Positions 42,931-52,451 of a stretch of DNA of 64,000 nucleotides are shown here, piece by piece. Source of the stretch: Achromobacter xylosoxidans (GTDB lineage Bacteria > Pseudomonadota > Gammaproteobacteria > Burkholderiales > Burkholderiaceae_B); contig NZ_CP061008.1 in assembly GCF_014490035.1 (NCBI RefSeq), forward strand, positions 1,302,001 to 1,366,000, read 5' to 3'. Numbering within the stretch: the first letter of the stretch is position 1; each line of letters begins with the position of its first letter. Below the pieces are notes generated by a model that did no database searches, was not told the origin of the DNA, and was given only the letters and a program-made list of their open reading frames with translations. Both the position numbers and the translations under genes were made by a program.

Positions 42931-44558
42931 TCGACGCTCCGGCCGCGGGGGGCGAACAGGCCTTGCGGCCGCTTTTGGACGAACAGCACGATGAGCGCGA
43001 GGATGGTGATCTTGGCCATGACGGCTCCCGCGTAAGGCTCCAGGAATTTGTTGACGCCGCCCAGGCCCAGCGCGGCGATGACGGTGCCGGCCAACTGGCC
43101 CACGCCGCCCAGCACCACCACCATGAATGAATCGACGATGTAGCCGCGGCCCAGGTCCGGCCCCACATTGCCCAGCTGGGACAGCGCCACCCCGGCCAAC
43201 CCGGCGATGCCGGAGCCCAGGCCGAAGGCCAGCATATCGACGCGGCCAGTGGGCACGCCCACGCAGTCGGCCATGCGGCGGTTCTGCGTGATGGCGCGCA
43301 CGAACAGGCCCAGGCGGGTATGGTTCAGCAGCGCCCAGACCAGGAACACCACGAAGAAGGCGAAGCCGATGATGACGAGGCGGTTGTAGCTCAGCACCAG
43401 TCCGCCCAGCACCGTGACACCGCCGGACATCCAGCCGGGATTGCCCACCTCCACGTTCTGCGCGCCGAACAGCGTGCGCACGCCCTGCATCAGGATCAGG
43501 CTGATGCCCCAGGTGGCCAGCAGCGTTTCCAGCGGCCGGCCATAGAGCCAGCGTATGACGGTGCGCTCCAGCGCCATGCCGACCAGCGCAGTCACGGCAA
43601 AGGCCAGCGGCAGCGCCGCCAGCACATACCAGTCCAGCCAGCCCGGCAGCCAGGCGCGGAACGCCGTCTGCACGACGTAGGTCACGTAGGCGCCTATCAT
43701 CAGCAGTTCGCCATGCGCCATGTTGATGACGCCCATCAGGCCGAAGGTGATGGCCAGGCCCAGCGCCGCCAGCAGCAGCACGCTGCCCAGGCTGATGCCG
43801 TAGAACAGATTGCCGGCCCATTCGATGGTGGCCAGGTGGCGGTCGATCTGCTTGAGCGCGCGGCCGGCAGCTTCACGCACGCCGGCATCGGGTTCGGCGT
43901 AAACGCCGTCGCGCGCCTCGGCCAGCGCGGCCAGGGTGGGACGAAACGCGGCGTTGCGGGTGGCGCCCAGCACCTCGACCGCATGGCGGCGCTTGGCGGG
44001 ATCGCTGCTTTTCAACTCCAGGTTGGCCTGCGCGATCAGCAACGCGTCGCGCACGGCTTCGTTCCTTTCCGATGCCAATGCTTTTTCCAGCATGGGCAGG
44101 CGCGCCGGGTCGCCGGTCTGCTGCAGGCGGCGCGCCGCAGCCAGGCGCTCGGCGGGCTGCTCGGAATACAGGCGCGAACCCGCCAGCGCGGCCTCGATGG
44201 CGCGGCGCAGGCGGTTGTTGATGCCGATGGAGCCCGCGTCCGCGGGCAGCTCGGCGGCGGCGCCCGTCGCCGCATCGATGGCGCGCGTGCCGCCGTTGCC
44301 GATCAGCACGCGGCCGTCATTGGCGGCATACAGCCGGTCCTCGCCCAGCGCCTGCAGCACCGCTGCCGCTTCGGGTTCGGGCAACTGGCCCAGCGCGGCA
44401 ATCGCCTGGAGCTTGGCGTCCGTGTCGTCGCCGGTCAGCGGCGCCAGCAGGGCTGGGTCCACGCCGCTTGCCGCCGCCGGGGCGGCCGCGAGCGGCAGGG
44501 ACACCAGCCATGCCAGCAGGAAACGACGCAAGTAGAGTGCGAATGCCGCGATGCGCAT
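42927..44558 (-). CDS. urtB: Urea ABC transporter permease UrtB
   Basis: LivH-type permease of 543 residues. A signal peptide (cleavage near A-A-A-S-G, residue 31) leads into about 215 residues of soluble, Ala/Leu-rich helical sequence, and the membrane part starts near residue 250 (L-F-Y-G-I-S-L-G-S-V-L-L-L-A-A-L-G-L). The long periplasmic extension is usual for proteobacterial UrtB and may help dock UrtA. V-I-N-M-A-H-G-E-L-L-M-I-G-A-Y is the permease signature. It is coupled to urtC by a 4-base overlap. Confidence 0.95.
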   Translation of the reverse strand: MRIAAFALYLRRFLLAWLVSLPLAAAPAAASGVDPALLAPLTGDDTDAKLQAIAALGQLPEPEAAAVLQALGEDRLYAANDGRVLIGNGGTRAIDAATGAAAELPADAGSIGINNRLRRAIEAALAGSRLYSEQPAERLAAARRLQQTGDPARLPMLEKALASERNEAVRDALLIAQANLELKSSDPAKRRHAVEVLGATRNAAFRPTLAALAEARDGVYAEPDAGVREAAGRALKQIDRHLATIEWAGNLFYGISLGSVLLLAALGLAITFGLMGVINMAHGELLMIGAYVTYVVQTAFRAWLPGWLDWYVLAALPLAFAVTALVGMALERTVIRWLYGRPLETLLATWGISLILMQGVRTLFGAQNVEVGNPGWMSGGVTVLGGLVLSYNRLVIIGFAFFVVFLVWALLNHTRLGLFVRAITQNRRMADCVGVPTGRVDMLAFGLGSGIAGLAGVALSQLGNVGPDLGRGYIVDSFMVVVLGGVGQLAGTVIAALGLGGVNKFLEPYAGAVMAKITILALIVLFVQKRPQGLFAPRGRSVE

Positions 44559-44578
44559 GGCTGCTTGTTCCCGGTGCG

Positions 44579-45832
44579 TTAGAGACCTTGCTTGCCTTCG
44601 TTGCCCGGGATGTACGGGCTCCAGGGCTGGGCGCGGATCGGACCCTTGCTCTTCCACACCACGCTGAACTGGCCGTCCGCCTTGATCTCGCCGATGTAGA
44701 CCGGCTTGTGCAGGTGGTGGTTGGTCTTGTCCATTTCGATGGTGTAGCCGTCGGGCGCGTTGAATTTCTGGCCGCCCATGGCTGCGATCACCTTGTCCAC
44801 GTCCGTGGTCTTGGCCTGTTCCACCGCCTGCTTCCACATGTGGATGCCGATGTAGGTGGCTTCCATCGGGTCGTTGGTCACCACCGTATTCGCGTTGGGC
44901 AGGTTCTTGGCCTTGGCATAGGCCTTCCATTTCTGGATGAAGGCGTCGTTGACGGGGTTCTTGACCGACTGGAAGTAGTTCCACGCCGCCAGGTGGCCCA
45001 CCAGCGGCTTGGCGTCCACGCCGCGCAGTTCCTCTTCGCCCACCGAGAATGCCACCACCGGTACGTCGGTGGCCTTCAGGCCGGCATTGCCCAGCTCCTT
45101 GTAGAAGGGCACGTTGGAGTCGCCGTTGATGGTGGAGATGACGGCGGTCTTGCCGCCGGTGGCGAACTTCTTGATGTTGGCGACGATGGTCTGGTAGTCG
45201 GAATGGCCGAAGGGCGTATAGACCTCGTCGATGTCGCTGTCCTTGACGCCCTTGGAATGCAGGAAGGCGCGCAGGATCTTGTTGGTGGTGCGCGGGTAGA
45301 CATAGTCGGTGCCCAGCAGCACGAAGCGCTTGGCGCCGCCGCCGTCTTCGCTCATCAGGTATTCGACGGCGGGTATGGCCTGCTGGTTGGGCGCGGCGCC
45401 GGTATAGAACACGTTCTTCTCCAGTTCCTCGCCCTCGTATTGCACGGGGTAGAAGAGCAGGCCGTTGAGTTCCTTGAACACCGGCAGCACGGACTTGCGC
45501 GACACCGAGGTCCAGCAGCCGAAGACAACCGCCACCTTGTCCTGGGACAGCAGCTGGCGCGACTTCTCGGCAAACAGCGGCCAGTTCGACGCCGGGTCCA
45601 CCACCACGGCTTCGAGCTTCTTGCCCATCACACCGCCATTGGCGTTGATTTCGTCGATGGTCATCAGGGCCACGTCCTTGAGCGACGTTTCCGAGATCGC
45701 CATCGTGCCCGACAGCGAATGCAGGATGCCGACCTTGATGGTGTCCTCGGCGGCGTATACCTGCGGCATCCATCCGGACATGGCCAACAGGCTCACGGCG
45801 GTCAGTTGCTTAAGGGCTAGTCTGCGTTTCAT
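44579..45832 (-). CDS. urtA: Periplasmic urea-binding protein UrtA
   Basis: Type I branched-chain-type solute receptor of 417 residues, specific for urea or short amides. AGGAGT before the ATG at 45832 fixes the start. The N-terminus M-K-R-R-L-A-L-K-Q-L-T leads a signal ending V-Y-A-A. The mature protein begins E-D-T-I-K-V-G-I-L-H-S-L-S-G-T-M-A-I-S-E, the UrtA/FmdD hallmark. It is the first gene of urtABCDE and is read from a sigma-54 type promoter. Confidence 0.95.
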   Translation of the reverse strand: MKRRLALKQLTAVSLLAMSGWMPQVYAAEDTIKVGILHSLSGTMAISETSLKDVALMTIDEINANGGVMGKKLEAVVVDPASNWPLFAEKSRQLLSQDKVAVVFGCWTSVSRKSVLPVFKELNGLLFYPVQYEGEELEKNVFYTGAAPNQQAIPAVEYLMSEDGGGAKRFVLLGTDYVYPRTTNKILRAFLHSKGVKDSDIDEVYTPFGHSDYQTIVANIKKFATGGKTAVISTINGDSNVPFYKELGNAGLKATDVPVVAFSVGEEELRGVDAKPLVGHLAAWNYFQSVKNPVNDAFIQKWKAYAKAKNLPNANTVVTNDPMEATYIGIHMWKQAVEQAKTTDVDKVIAAMGGQKFNAPDGYTIEMDKTNHHLHKPVYIGEIKADGQFSVVWKSKGPIRAQPWSPYIPGNEGKQGL

Positions 45833-45907
45833 GGTGACTCCTGAATGGAATGGGCCGGCCGTGCCGGCGAGAACGATCTGAAAACACACGACAACGAAGA
45901 CCTAAAA

Positions 45908-45922
45908 GCAAAAGGCATGCCA
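45908..45922 (-). promoter_or_regulatory. Sigma-54 promoter of urtA
   Basis: Minus strand TGGCAT-N5-TTGC, one base from the consensus TGGCAC-N5-TTGC, with GG and GC at the required spacing. Transcription would start near 45896, giving a leader of about 64 bases before urtA. Confidence 0.7.
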
Positions 45923-46023
45923 GCTGCGCGCCTACGCGCGGTTCGCTATATGAAGGGGGGGAAAACAAGACGGACGCCGGCGATAACAGCGCGGGAGCGG
46001 GCTGGGGCCGATCTGGTGCCGTA

Positions 46024-46040
46024 TGCACAACATGGGTGCG
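46024..46040. promoter_or_regulatory. NtrC-like binding site shared by two sigma-54 promoters
   Basis: TGCACA-ACATG-GGTGCG matches the NtrC consensus TGCACC-N5-GGTGCA at 10 of 12 arm positions. It lies about 100 bases upstream of each divergent sigma-54 promoter, the normal enhancer distance. Confidence 0.65.
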
Positions 46041-46148
46041 GGCGCCGCCCGCTGGCGGTGCGCGCGTGCCGCGCCGCCGTGATGGCTTCAGGCCGCAAGC
46101 GGCGCGTTGCCGCAGGGAACAGGGGCGTGCGCGCAGCGGCGGCCAACA

Positions 46149-46164
46149 TGGCACGCCGATTGCT
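46149..46164 (+). promoter_or_regulatory. Sigma-54 promoter of the urea-catabolic operon
   Basis: TGGCACGCCGATTGCT matches TGGCACG-N4-TTGCw exactly, with invariant GG (46150-46151) and GC (46162-46163). Transcription would start near 46175, about 27 bases before the allophanate hydrolase ATG. Confidence 0.8.
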
Positions 46165-46176
46165 TGGGAATCCGTA

Positions 46177-46188
46177 CTTGTATACAAG
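46177..46188. promoter_or_regulatory. GntR-type operator overlapping the transcription start
   Basis: CTTGTATACAAG is a perfect 12-base palindrome placed just after the predicted start site. TTGTATACAA-like cores are typical for FCD-subfamily GntR regulators, and such a gene ends this operon (51702-52451). Binding here should block transcription. Confidence 0.65.
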
Positions 46189-46201
46189 AAAGGATTCCAG
46201 C

Positions 46202-48022
46202 ATGAACGCCGTAGCAACGCACAAAGGCCCCGTCGCCTGGACGATCGCGCAGTGGCAGGCCGCCTATCGCAACGAGGGCGCCACGCCCGAGACCTTGTTG
46301 GCGGCCTGGGCCGAACGCGGCAGCCCGCCGGACACGGCCTGGATCAAGCGCGTGGACGGCGCCATGCTGGCGCGGCAGCTCGATGCCCTGCAGGGGCTGC
46401 TGGAAGCGGCCAACGGCGACCTGACGCGGCTGCCGCTGTACGGCGTGCCGTTCGCCATCAAGGACAACATCGACGCCGCCGGCTGGCCCACCACGGCGGC
46501 CTGCCCTGAGTTCGCGTATACGCCCGAGGAAGATGCGACCGTGGTCCGCCGCCTGCGCGCGGCCGGCGCCATCCTGGTGGGCAAGACCAACCTGGACCAG
46601 TTCGCCACCGGACTGGTGGGTACGCGTTCGCCGCTGGGCGCGGTGCCCAATACGTTCAATCCGGACTACGTCAGCGGCGGTTCCAGTTCGGGCTCCGCAT
46701 CCGTGGTGGCGCGCGGCCTGGCCGCTTTCTCCTTGGGCACCGACACGGCGGGCTCGGGCCGCGTGCCGGCAGGCTTCAACAACATCGTCGGCCTCAAACC
46801 CACCAAGGGCAGGCTCAGCGCGGCAGGCGTGGTGCCGGCCTGCCGCACGCAGGACTGCGTGTCGGTGTTCGCGTTGACGGTGGACGACGCCGAACTGGTG
46901 GCCGACATTGCGGCAGGCTGGGATGCGCGCGATCCCTATTCGCGCGCCCAGCCTGTGGGCAGCGGGCATCCCTGGCCGGCGCAACCCAGGCTGGCGATTC
47001 CCGCGCAGCTGGAGTTCTTTGGCGATGCGCAGGCAGCGGCGGCGTTCGACCAGGCCGTGAGCGACCTCAAGGCGGGCGGCGCAACGGTCGAACCCATCGA
47101 CTTCACGCCGTTCAACGAGCTGGCGGCGCTGCTGTATCAAGGGCCTTGGGTGGCCGAGCGCTTTGCCGCCGTGGAAGCGTTGTGGAAGCAGAGCCCTGAC
47201 GCCATCCATCCGGTGGTGCGCGGCATCGTCGAACAGGCCGCCAACTACAGCGCGCTGGACGCGTTCAAGGCCGAGTACCGGCGCGCCGAGCTGACGCGCA
47301 GCATCCATCAGGCGCTGGCGGGCTTTGATGCGCTGGTCGTGCCGACTACGCCTTCGATCTACACCATCGCCCAGCTCGAAGCCGATCCGGTGACGCTGAA
47401 TTCGCGGCTGGGGACCTACACCAACTTCACCAACCTGGCCGACCTGTCGGCGCTGGCGCTGCCTGCGGGCATGCGCGGCGACGGCCTGCCCGCAGGCATC
47501 ACGCTGATCGGCATGGCCTGGCAGGACCACGCGCTGGCGCAGTTCGGACGCCAGTGGCAGGCGCGCCTGGCGCTGCCGCTGGGCGCCACCGGCGCGCCGC
47601 TGCCCGCGGCCGGGCATGCGGCCCCGCCCGCGCGCGACACGGTGCGGGTGTCGGTGGTGGGCGCGCACTTGCGCGGCATGCCGTTGAACCACCAACTGAC
47701 CTCGCGCCGCGCCGTGTTCGTCGAGGCGGCGCGCACCTCGGACGACTACCGCCTGTATGCCCTGGCCAATACCACGCCGCCCAAGCCCGGCCTGGTGAAG
47801 TCCGCGAGCGGCGCGCCCATCGAGGTCGAACTCTGGGATGTGCCGCTGGCTGCCTTCGGCGCCTTCGTGGCCGAGATCCCCGCGCCGCTGGGCATCGGCA
47901 CGCTGGAGCTGGCGGACGGCCGCCAGGTCAAGGGCTTCATTTGCGAGCCGCGCGGGCTGGAGGGCGCGCGCGACATCACGGAGTTTGGCGGCTGGCGCGC
48001 CTATCTGGCCAGCCTGGCTTGA
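46202..48022 (+). CDS. Allophanate hydrolase
   Basis: Amidase-signature enzyme of 606 residues (EC 3.5.1.54) that splits allophanate into ammonia and carbon dioxide, the second step of ATP-dependent urea breakdown. AAGGA precedes the ATG at 46202. Catalytic residues are visible as Lys in P-F-A-I-K-D-N-I-D, the Ser pair in G-G-S-S-S-G-S-A-S and Ser in G-T-D-T-A-G-S-G-R. Residues beyond about 480 form the C-terminal domain typical of allophanate hydrolases. It is followed after 44 bases by urea carboxylase. Confidence 0.95.
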   Translation: MNAVATHKGPVAWTIAQWQAAYRNEGATPETLLAAWAERGSPPDTAWIKRVDGAMLARQLDALQGLLEAANGDLTRLPLYGVPFAIKDNIDAAGWPTTAACPEFAYTPEEDATVVRRLRAAGAILVGKTNLDQFATGLVGTRSPLGAVPNTFNPDYVSGGSSSGSASVVARGLAAFSLGTDTAGSGRVPAGFNNIVGLKPTKGRLSAAGVVPACRTQDCVSVFALTVDDAELVADIAAGWDARDPYSRAQPVGSGHPWPAQPRLAIPAQLEFFGDAQAAAAFDQAVSDLKAGGATVEPIDFTPFNELAALLYQGPWVAERFAAVEALWKQSPDAIHPVVRGIVEQAANYSALDAFKAEYRRAELTRSIHQALAGFDALVVPTTPSIYTIAQLEADPVTLNSRLGTYTNFTNLADLSALALPAGMRGDGLPAGITLIGMAWQDHALAQFGRQWQARLALPLGATGAPLPAAGHAAPPARDTVRVSVVGAHLRGMPLNHQLTSRRAVFVEAARTSDDYRLYALANTTPPKPGLVKSASGAPIEVELWDVPLAAFGAFVAEIPAPLGIGTLELADGRQVKGFICEPRGLEGARDITEFGGWRAYLASLA

Positions 48023-48066
48023 TCTCCGCTTTCGATAACCCCCGCAAGACACCAGGGAGTCGCACT

Positions 48067-51000
48067 GTGTTCGATACCGTTCTGATTGCCAACCGCGGCG
48101 AGATCGCCGTCCGCGCCATCCGCACCCTCAAGCGGCTGGGCATCCGCAGCGTGGCCGTTTACTCCGACCCGGACCGCAATGCCGCGCACGTGCGCGCGGC
48201 CGACGTGGCCGTGGCGCTGGGCGGCGAAAAGGCCGCCGACAGCTACCTGCGCATGGACCTGTTGCTGGCGGCCGCCCGCAAGCATGGCGCGCAGGCCATC
48301 TATCCCGGCTACGGCTTCCTGTCCGAAAGCGCCGAGTTCGCGCAGGCCTGCGAGGACGCCGGCATCGCGTTCGTCGGCCCCACGCCCCTGCAGATCCGCG
48401 AGTTCGGCCTGAAGCACCGTTCGCGCGAACTGGCGGCCGAGGCCGGCGTGCCGATGACGCCCGGCACCGGCCTGCTGGACAGCCTGGGCGCCGCGCTGTC
48501 GCAGGCCGAACGCATCGGCTATCCGGTAATGCTGAAGAGCACGGCGGGCGGCGGCGGCATCGGACTTTCGCGCTGCGACAACGAGGCCGAGCTGACCGCG
48601 GCCTTCGATAGCGTGCAGCGCATGGGCGAGCATTTCTTCAGCGACGGCGGCGCCTTTATCGAGCGCTACGTCGACAACGCGCGCCACGTCGAGGTGCAGA
48701 TCTTCGGCGATGGCGCCGGCCGCGTGCTGGCCTTGGGCGAGCGCGATTGCTCGGTGCAGCGCCGCAACCAGAAGGTCATCGAAGAGACGCCCGCGCCGCT
48801 GCTGCCCGCCGCCACGCGCCAGGCGCTGCACGCCGCCGCCGTGCGGCTGGGCGAGTCGGTCAACTACCGTTCGGCTGGCACGGTGGAATTCATCTACGAC
48901 CCGGCGCGCGACAGCTTTTATTTCCTGGAGGTCAATACCCGCCTGCAGGTCGAGCACCCCGTGACGGAAGCCGTCACCGGCCTGGATCTGGTGGAGTGCA
49001 TGCTGCGCGTGGCCGCGGGCGCACCGCTGGACTACGCCGCGATGTCGCGCGCGCCGCAAGGCGCTTCGATCGAGGTGCGCCTGTATGCCGAGGATCCGTT
49101 GCGCCAGTTCCAACCTTCGCCGGGCGTGCTGACCGAGGTGTTCTTTCCGGAAGGGGTGAGGGTGGACGGCTGGGTTGCGACCGGCACCGAGGTGCCGGCG
49201 TTCTACGACCCCATGCTGGCCAAGCTGATCGTGCATGCGGATACGCGCGAGGCCGCGCTGGACAAGCTGGCGCACGCGTTGGCCCGCACACGCCTGCACG
49301 GCATTGCCACCAACCTGGACTATCTGCGGCAGATCGTGGATGACGCGCGTTTTCGCGCAGGCGACCTGTCTACGCGCTTCCTGGAGAGTTTCGCCTACCG
49401 GCCCGCGGCGATCGAGGTGCTGGCCGCCGGCACCTACACCAGCGTGCAGGACTATCCGGGGCGGGTGGGCTACTGGGACATCGGCGTGCCGCCCTCGGGG
49501 CCGATGGACGACTATGCCTTCCGCATGGCCAACCGCATCGTCGGCAACGCGTCCGACGCCGCGGGCATCGAGGCCACGCTGGTCGGCCCGACCTTGCGCT
49601 TTCATGGCGATGCCGTCGTGGCGCTGACGGGCGCGACCTGCGCCGCCACGCTGGACGGAGAACCCGTGCCCATGTGGACGCCGGTGGCGGTGCGTTCGGG
49701 CCAGGTGCTGGCCACCGGTCGCGCGCTGTCGGGCTGCCGCAGCTACCTGGCGGTGCGCCACGGCCTGGACGTGCCGGTCTACCTGGGCAGCCGTTCCACC
49801 TTCGCGCTGGGCCAGTTCGGCGGCCATGCGGGCCGCACGCTGCGCGTGGGCGACATGCTGCCGTTGATCCGGCCCGAGCTTGCCGATGACGCCGCCGCGC
49901 CCGTGTCCGAGCCGCAGGCGGCGCCCGCCGCGCTGATTCCAGCCTACGGCAACACCTGGGAAATCGGCGTGCTCTACGGCCCGCATGGCGCGCCGGACTT
50001 CTTCCGGCCCGAAGCCATCGAAGCCTTCTTCGCCGCGGACTGGGAAGTGCACTACAACTCCAACCGGCTGGGCGTGCGCCTGATCGGCCCCAAGCCCACC
50101 TGGGCGCGCGAGGACGGCGGCGAGGCCGGCCTGCATCCGTCCAACATCCACGATTGCGAATACGCCATCGGCAGCATCAACTTCACCGGCGACAGCCCCG
50201 TCATCCTGACGCGCGACGGTCCCAGCCTGGGTGGCTTCGTCTGCCCCGTCACCATCGCCCGCGCGGAACTGTGGAAGGTCGGGCAGGTCAAGCCGGGCGA
50301 CCGGATCCGCTTCGTGCGCATCGATTATCAGCAGGCGGTGGCGCTGGAGGCGGCGCAGGACCGTTGCGTGGCCGAACTGGCGGCGCCCGCGCAGCCCGCG
50401 CAAGCCGCGGCGCCAGCCGCCGTGGCGGAACCCATCGTGGCGGCGCTGCCGGCGCAGGGCGCGCGGCCCGCGGTCTCGTACCGCCAGGCGGGCGACGGCT
50501 ACCTGCTGTTGGAATACGGCGACAACGTGCTGGACCTGGCGCTGCGCATGCGCATCCATCTGCTGATGGGTGCGCTCGACGCCGATCCCATCGCCGGCGT
50601 GCTGGAGCTGTCCCCCGGCGTGCGCTCGCTGCAGATCCGCTACGACAGCCGCGTCATCCTGCAGGGCGCGCTGATAGAACGGCTGTTGCGGATCGAGGCG
50701 GGCCTGGCCGACGTGGCCACGCTCAAGGTGCCTACGCGCGTGGTCCATCTGCCCATGGCATTCGAGGACTCGGCCACGCTGGGCGCGGTGCAGCGCTACC
50801 AGGAAACCGTGCGCGCCAGCGCGCCGTGGCTGCCGAACAATGTGGACTTCATCCAGCGCATCAACGGCCTGGCCAGCCGCAAGCAGGTCCGCGACATCGT
50901 GTTCGACGCCAGCTATCTGATCATGGGGCTGGGCGACGTGTATCTGGGCGCGCCCTGCGCGGTGCCGATAGATCCGCGCCACCGCCTGCTGACCTCCAAG

Positions 51001-51699
51001 TACAACCCGGCGCGCACCTACACGGCGGAAGGCACGGTAGGCATAGGCGGGGTCTACATGTGCATCTACGGCATGGATTCGCCCGGCGGCTATCAGCTGG
51101 TCGGACGCACCTTGCCCATCTGGAACAAGTTCCTGAAGAATCCGGTGTTCCAGGACGGCAAGCCCTGGCTGCTGCGCTTTTTCGATCAGGTGCGCTTCTA
51201 TCCGGTGACGGAAGCCGAACTCGATGTGCTGCGCGAGGACTTCCGCGAAGGCCGGGCCACGGTCCGCATCGAGGAAGAGGTGTTCGATTTCGCCGCGCAC
51301 CAGCGTTTCCTGGATGAAGAGGCCGACAGCATTGCCGCGTTCCAGACGCGCCAGAAGAGCGCCTTCGACGCCGAGGTGGCCTTGTGGAAAAGCGAGGACG
51401 CGGCGGTGGAGCAAGCGGCCGCTGCGCCCGAACCCGAAGCCGAGGCGGCGTTGCGCGAAGGTGAAAGCCTGGTCAGCGCCGACATGTGCGGCAACATCTG
51501 GAAGATCCCGGTGCAGGTGGGCCAGAGCGTATCGGCCGGGGACACGCTGGTGGTGGTCGAGGCCATGAAGATGGAGCTGTCCGTCATCGCGCCGGCCTCG
51601 GGGACGGTGGTTGCGATCCGCTGCATGCCCGGCAAACCGGTGAACGCGGGCGATCCGCTCATCGTGCTGGCCGAAGACGCGACCTGCCCCGTGGCCTGA
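48067..51699 (+). CDS. Urea carboxylase
   Basis: Biotin-dependent ATP:urea carboxylase of 1210 residues (EC 6.3.4.6), from a GTG with GGGAG 7 bases upstream. Residues 1-450 are biotin carboxylase (L-I-A-N-R-G-E-I-A-V-R, K-S-T-A-G-G-G-G-I-G, E-V-N-T-R-L-Q-V-E-H). A KipA-type domain begins near 455 (T-S-V-Q-D-Y-P-G-R-V-G), a KipI-type domain near 810, and the biotinyl domain ends the chain with biotin-site lysine in V-E-A-M-K-M-E-L. It makes allophanate from urea. The DUF1989 accessory genes often linked to guanidine-acting relatives are absent, which favours urea. Confidence 0.95.
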   Translation: MFDTVLIANRGEIAVRAIRTLKRLGIRSVAVYSDPDRNAAHVRAADVAVALGGEKAADSYLRMDLLLAAARKHGAQAIYPGYGFLSESAEFAQACEDAGIAFVGPTPLQIREFGLKHRSRELAAEAGVPMTPGTGLLDSLGAALSQAERIGYPVMLKSTAGGGGIGLSRCDNEAELTAAFDSVQRMGEHFFSDGGAFIERYVDNARHVEVQIFGDGAGRVLALGERDCSVQRRNQKVIEETPAPLLPAATRQALHAAAVRLGESVNYRSAGTVEFIYDPARDSFYFLEVNTRLQVEHPVTEAVTGLDLVECMLRVAAGAPLDYAAMSRAPQGASIEVRLYAEDPLRQFQPSPGVLTEVFFPEGVRVDGWVATGTEVPAFYDPMLAKLIVHADTREAALDKLAHALARTRLHGIATNLDYLRQIVDDARFRAGDLSTRFLESFAYRPAAIEVLAAGTYTSVQDYPGRVGYWDIGVPPSGPMDDYAFRMANRIVGNASDAAGIEATLVGPTLRFHGDAVVALTGATCAATLDGEPVPMWTPVAVRSGQVLATGRALSGCRSYLAVRHGLDVPVYLGSRSTFALGQFGGHAGRTLRVGDMLPLIRPELADDAAAPVSEPQAAPAALIPAYGNTWEIGVLYGPHGAPDFFRPEAIEAFFAADWEVHYNSNRLGVRLIGPKPTWAREDGGEAGLHPSNIHDCEYAIGSINFTGDSPVILTRDGPSLGGFVCPVTIARAELWKVGQVKPGDRIRFVRIDYQQAVALEAAQDRCVAELAAPAQPAQAAAPAAVAEPIVAALPAQGARPAVSYRQAGDGYLLLEYGDNVLDLALRMRIHLLMGALDADPIAGVLELSPGVRSLQIRYDSRVILQGALIERLLRIEAGLADVATLKVPTRVVHLPMAFEDSATLGAVQRYQETVRASAPWLPNNVDFIQRINGLASRKQVRDIVFDASYLIMGLGDVYLGAPCAVPIDPRHRLLTSKYNPARTYTAEGTVGIGGVYMCIYGMDSPGGYQLVGRTLPIWNKFLKNPVFQDGKPWLLRFFDQVRFYPVTEAELDVLREDFREGRATVRIEEEVFDFAAHQRFLDEEADSIAAFQTRQKSAFDAEVALWKSEDAAVEQAAAAPEPEAEAALREGESLVSADMCGNIWKIPVQVGQSVSAGDTLVVVEAMKMELSVIAPASGTVVAIRCMPGKPVNAGDPLIVLAEDATCPVA

Positions 51700-51701
51700 G
51701 C

Positions 51702-52451
51702 ATGCGCCTGGAATCCGCACAGGCCGCTCCGGCCATCCGCCAGGCGCCGGCCCTGGCCGGCTCGCTGGCCGATCAGGTTTATCAGCGCCTGAAAGACGAC
51801 TTGTTCGACTTCCGCCTGCTGCCGGGCGAGCGCTTCACCGAGGCCGAGGTGGCGGCGCGGCTGGGCGTCAGCCGCACGCCGGTGCGGTTGGGGCTGGCGC
51901 GGCTGGAGCGCGAAGGTTACGTGCTGCCGCGTCCGCGCAGCGGCTGGCAGGCGCGGCCCTTCGACTTCGAACGCTTCGAGGCGCTGTACGACGTGCGCGT
52001 GGTGCTGGAACAGGCTGCCGTGGAACGGCTGTGCGCGCGCGAGCACATGGACCAGGCCGGCATCCTGGGCGCGCTGAAAGACGTGTGGCTGACGCCGCCG
52101 CGGCAGCGGATCCTGGACGGCCGGCTGGTGGCGCAGCTGGACGAGGCCTTTCATTGTTCGCTGGTGGCGGCGGCCGGGAACCCGGAGCTGGCGCAGATCC
52201 ATCGCGACGTGACCGAGAAGATACGCATCGTGCGGCGGCTGGACTTCACCAAGGATTTCCGCGTGGACGCCACCTACGACGAACACGCGGCCATCCTGCG
52301 GGCCGTGCTGGCCCGCCGCGCCGACGAGGCGGCGCGCATGCTGCGTTCGCACATCGGCATGAGCCGCGCCGAGGTCCGCAAGATCACGCTGCACATGCTG
52401 CACCAGGCGCGCGAGCACGCTGGCGGGCAAGGCGTGGCGTCGCCGGACTAG
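51702..52451 (+). CDS. GntR-family (FCD) regulator of urea catabolism
   Basis: Regulator of 249 residues. The winged helix-turn-helix spans L-A-D-Q-V-Y-Q-R-L-K through FTEAEVAARLGVSRTPVRLG, and the C-terminal FCD domain contains the metal/ligand residues in L-D-E-A-F-H-C-S-L-V-A-A-A-G-N and Y-D-E-H-A-A-I. The start lies 2 bases after the carboxylase stop, so it is co-transcribed. A palindrome of the GntR type lies at the operon promoter, so feedback repression relieved by urea or allophanate is likely. Confidence 0.9.
   Translation: MRLESAQAAPAIRQAPALAGSLADQVYQRLKDDLFDFRLLPGERFTEAEVAARLGVSRTPVRLGLARLEREGYVLPRPRSGWQARPFDFERFEALYDVRVVLEQAAVERLCAREHMDQAGILGALKDVWLTPPRQRILDGRLVAQLDEAFHCSLVAAAGNPELAQIHRDVTEKIRIVRRLDFTKDFRVDATYDEHAAILRAVLARRADEAARMLRSHIGMSRAEVRKITLHMLHQAREHAGGQGVASPD

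Larger units (their letters stand above)
45833..46201. other. Divergent regulatory region between urtA and the urea-catabolic operon
   Basis: A 369-base gene-free stretch. It contains a minus-strand sigma-54 promoter for urtA (45908-45922), an NtrC-like site (46024-46040), a plus-strand sigma-54 promoter (46149-46164) and a GntR-type palindrome (46177-46188), each listed separately. No riboswitch-like structure or small gene is convincing. Confidence 0.7.

Noticed and set aside
45833..46201. Guanidine (ykkC-type) riboswitch upstream of the urea carboxylase operon
   Set aside because: Such riboswitches often precede guanidine/urea carboxylase genes, so I looked. The region shows sigma-54, NtrC-like and GntR elements and a leader of only about 27 bases, with no conserved riboswitch core.
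48001..51720. A very long open frame opposite urea carboxylase
   Set aside because: It is the antisense of a well-supported 1210-residue enzyme. The translation is low-complexity (His, Arg, Gln, Ala, Gly rich), as expected for GC-rich shadow frames, and shows no domain.
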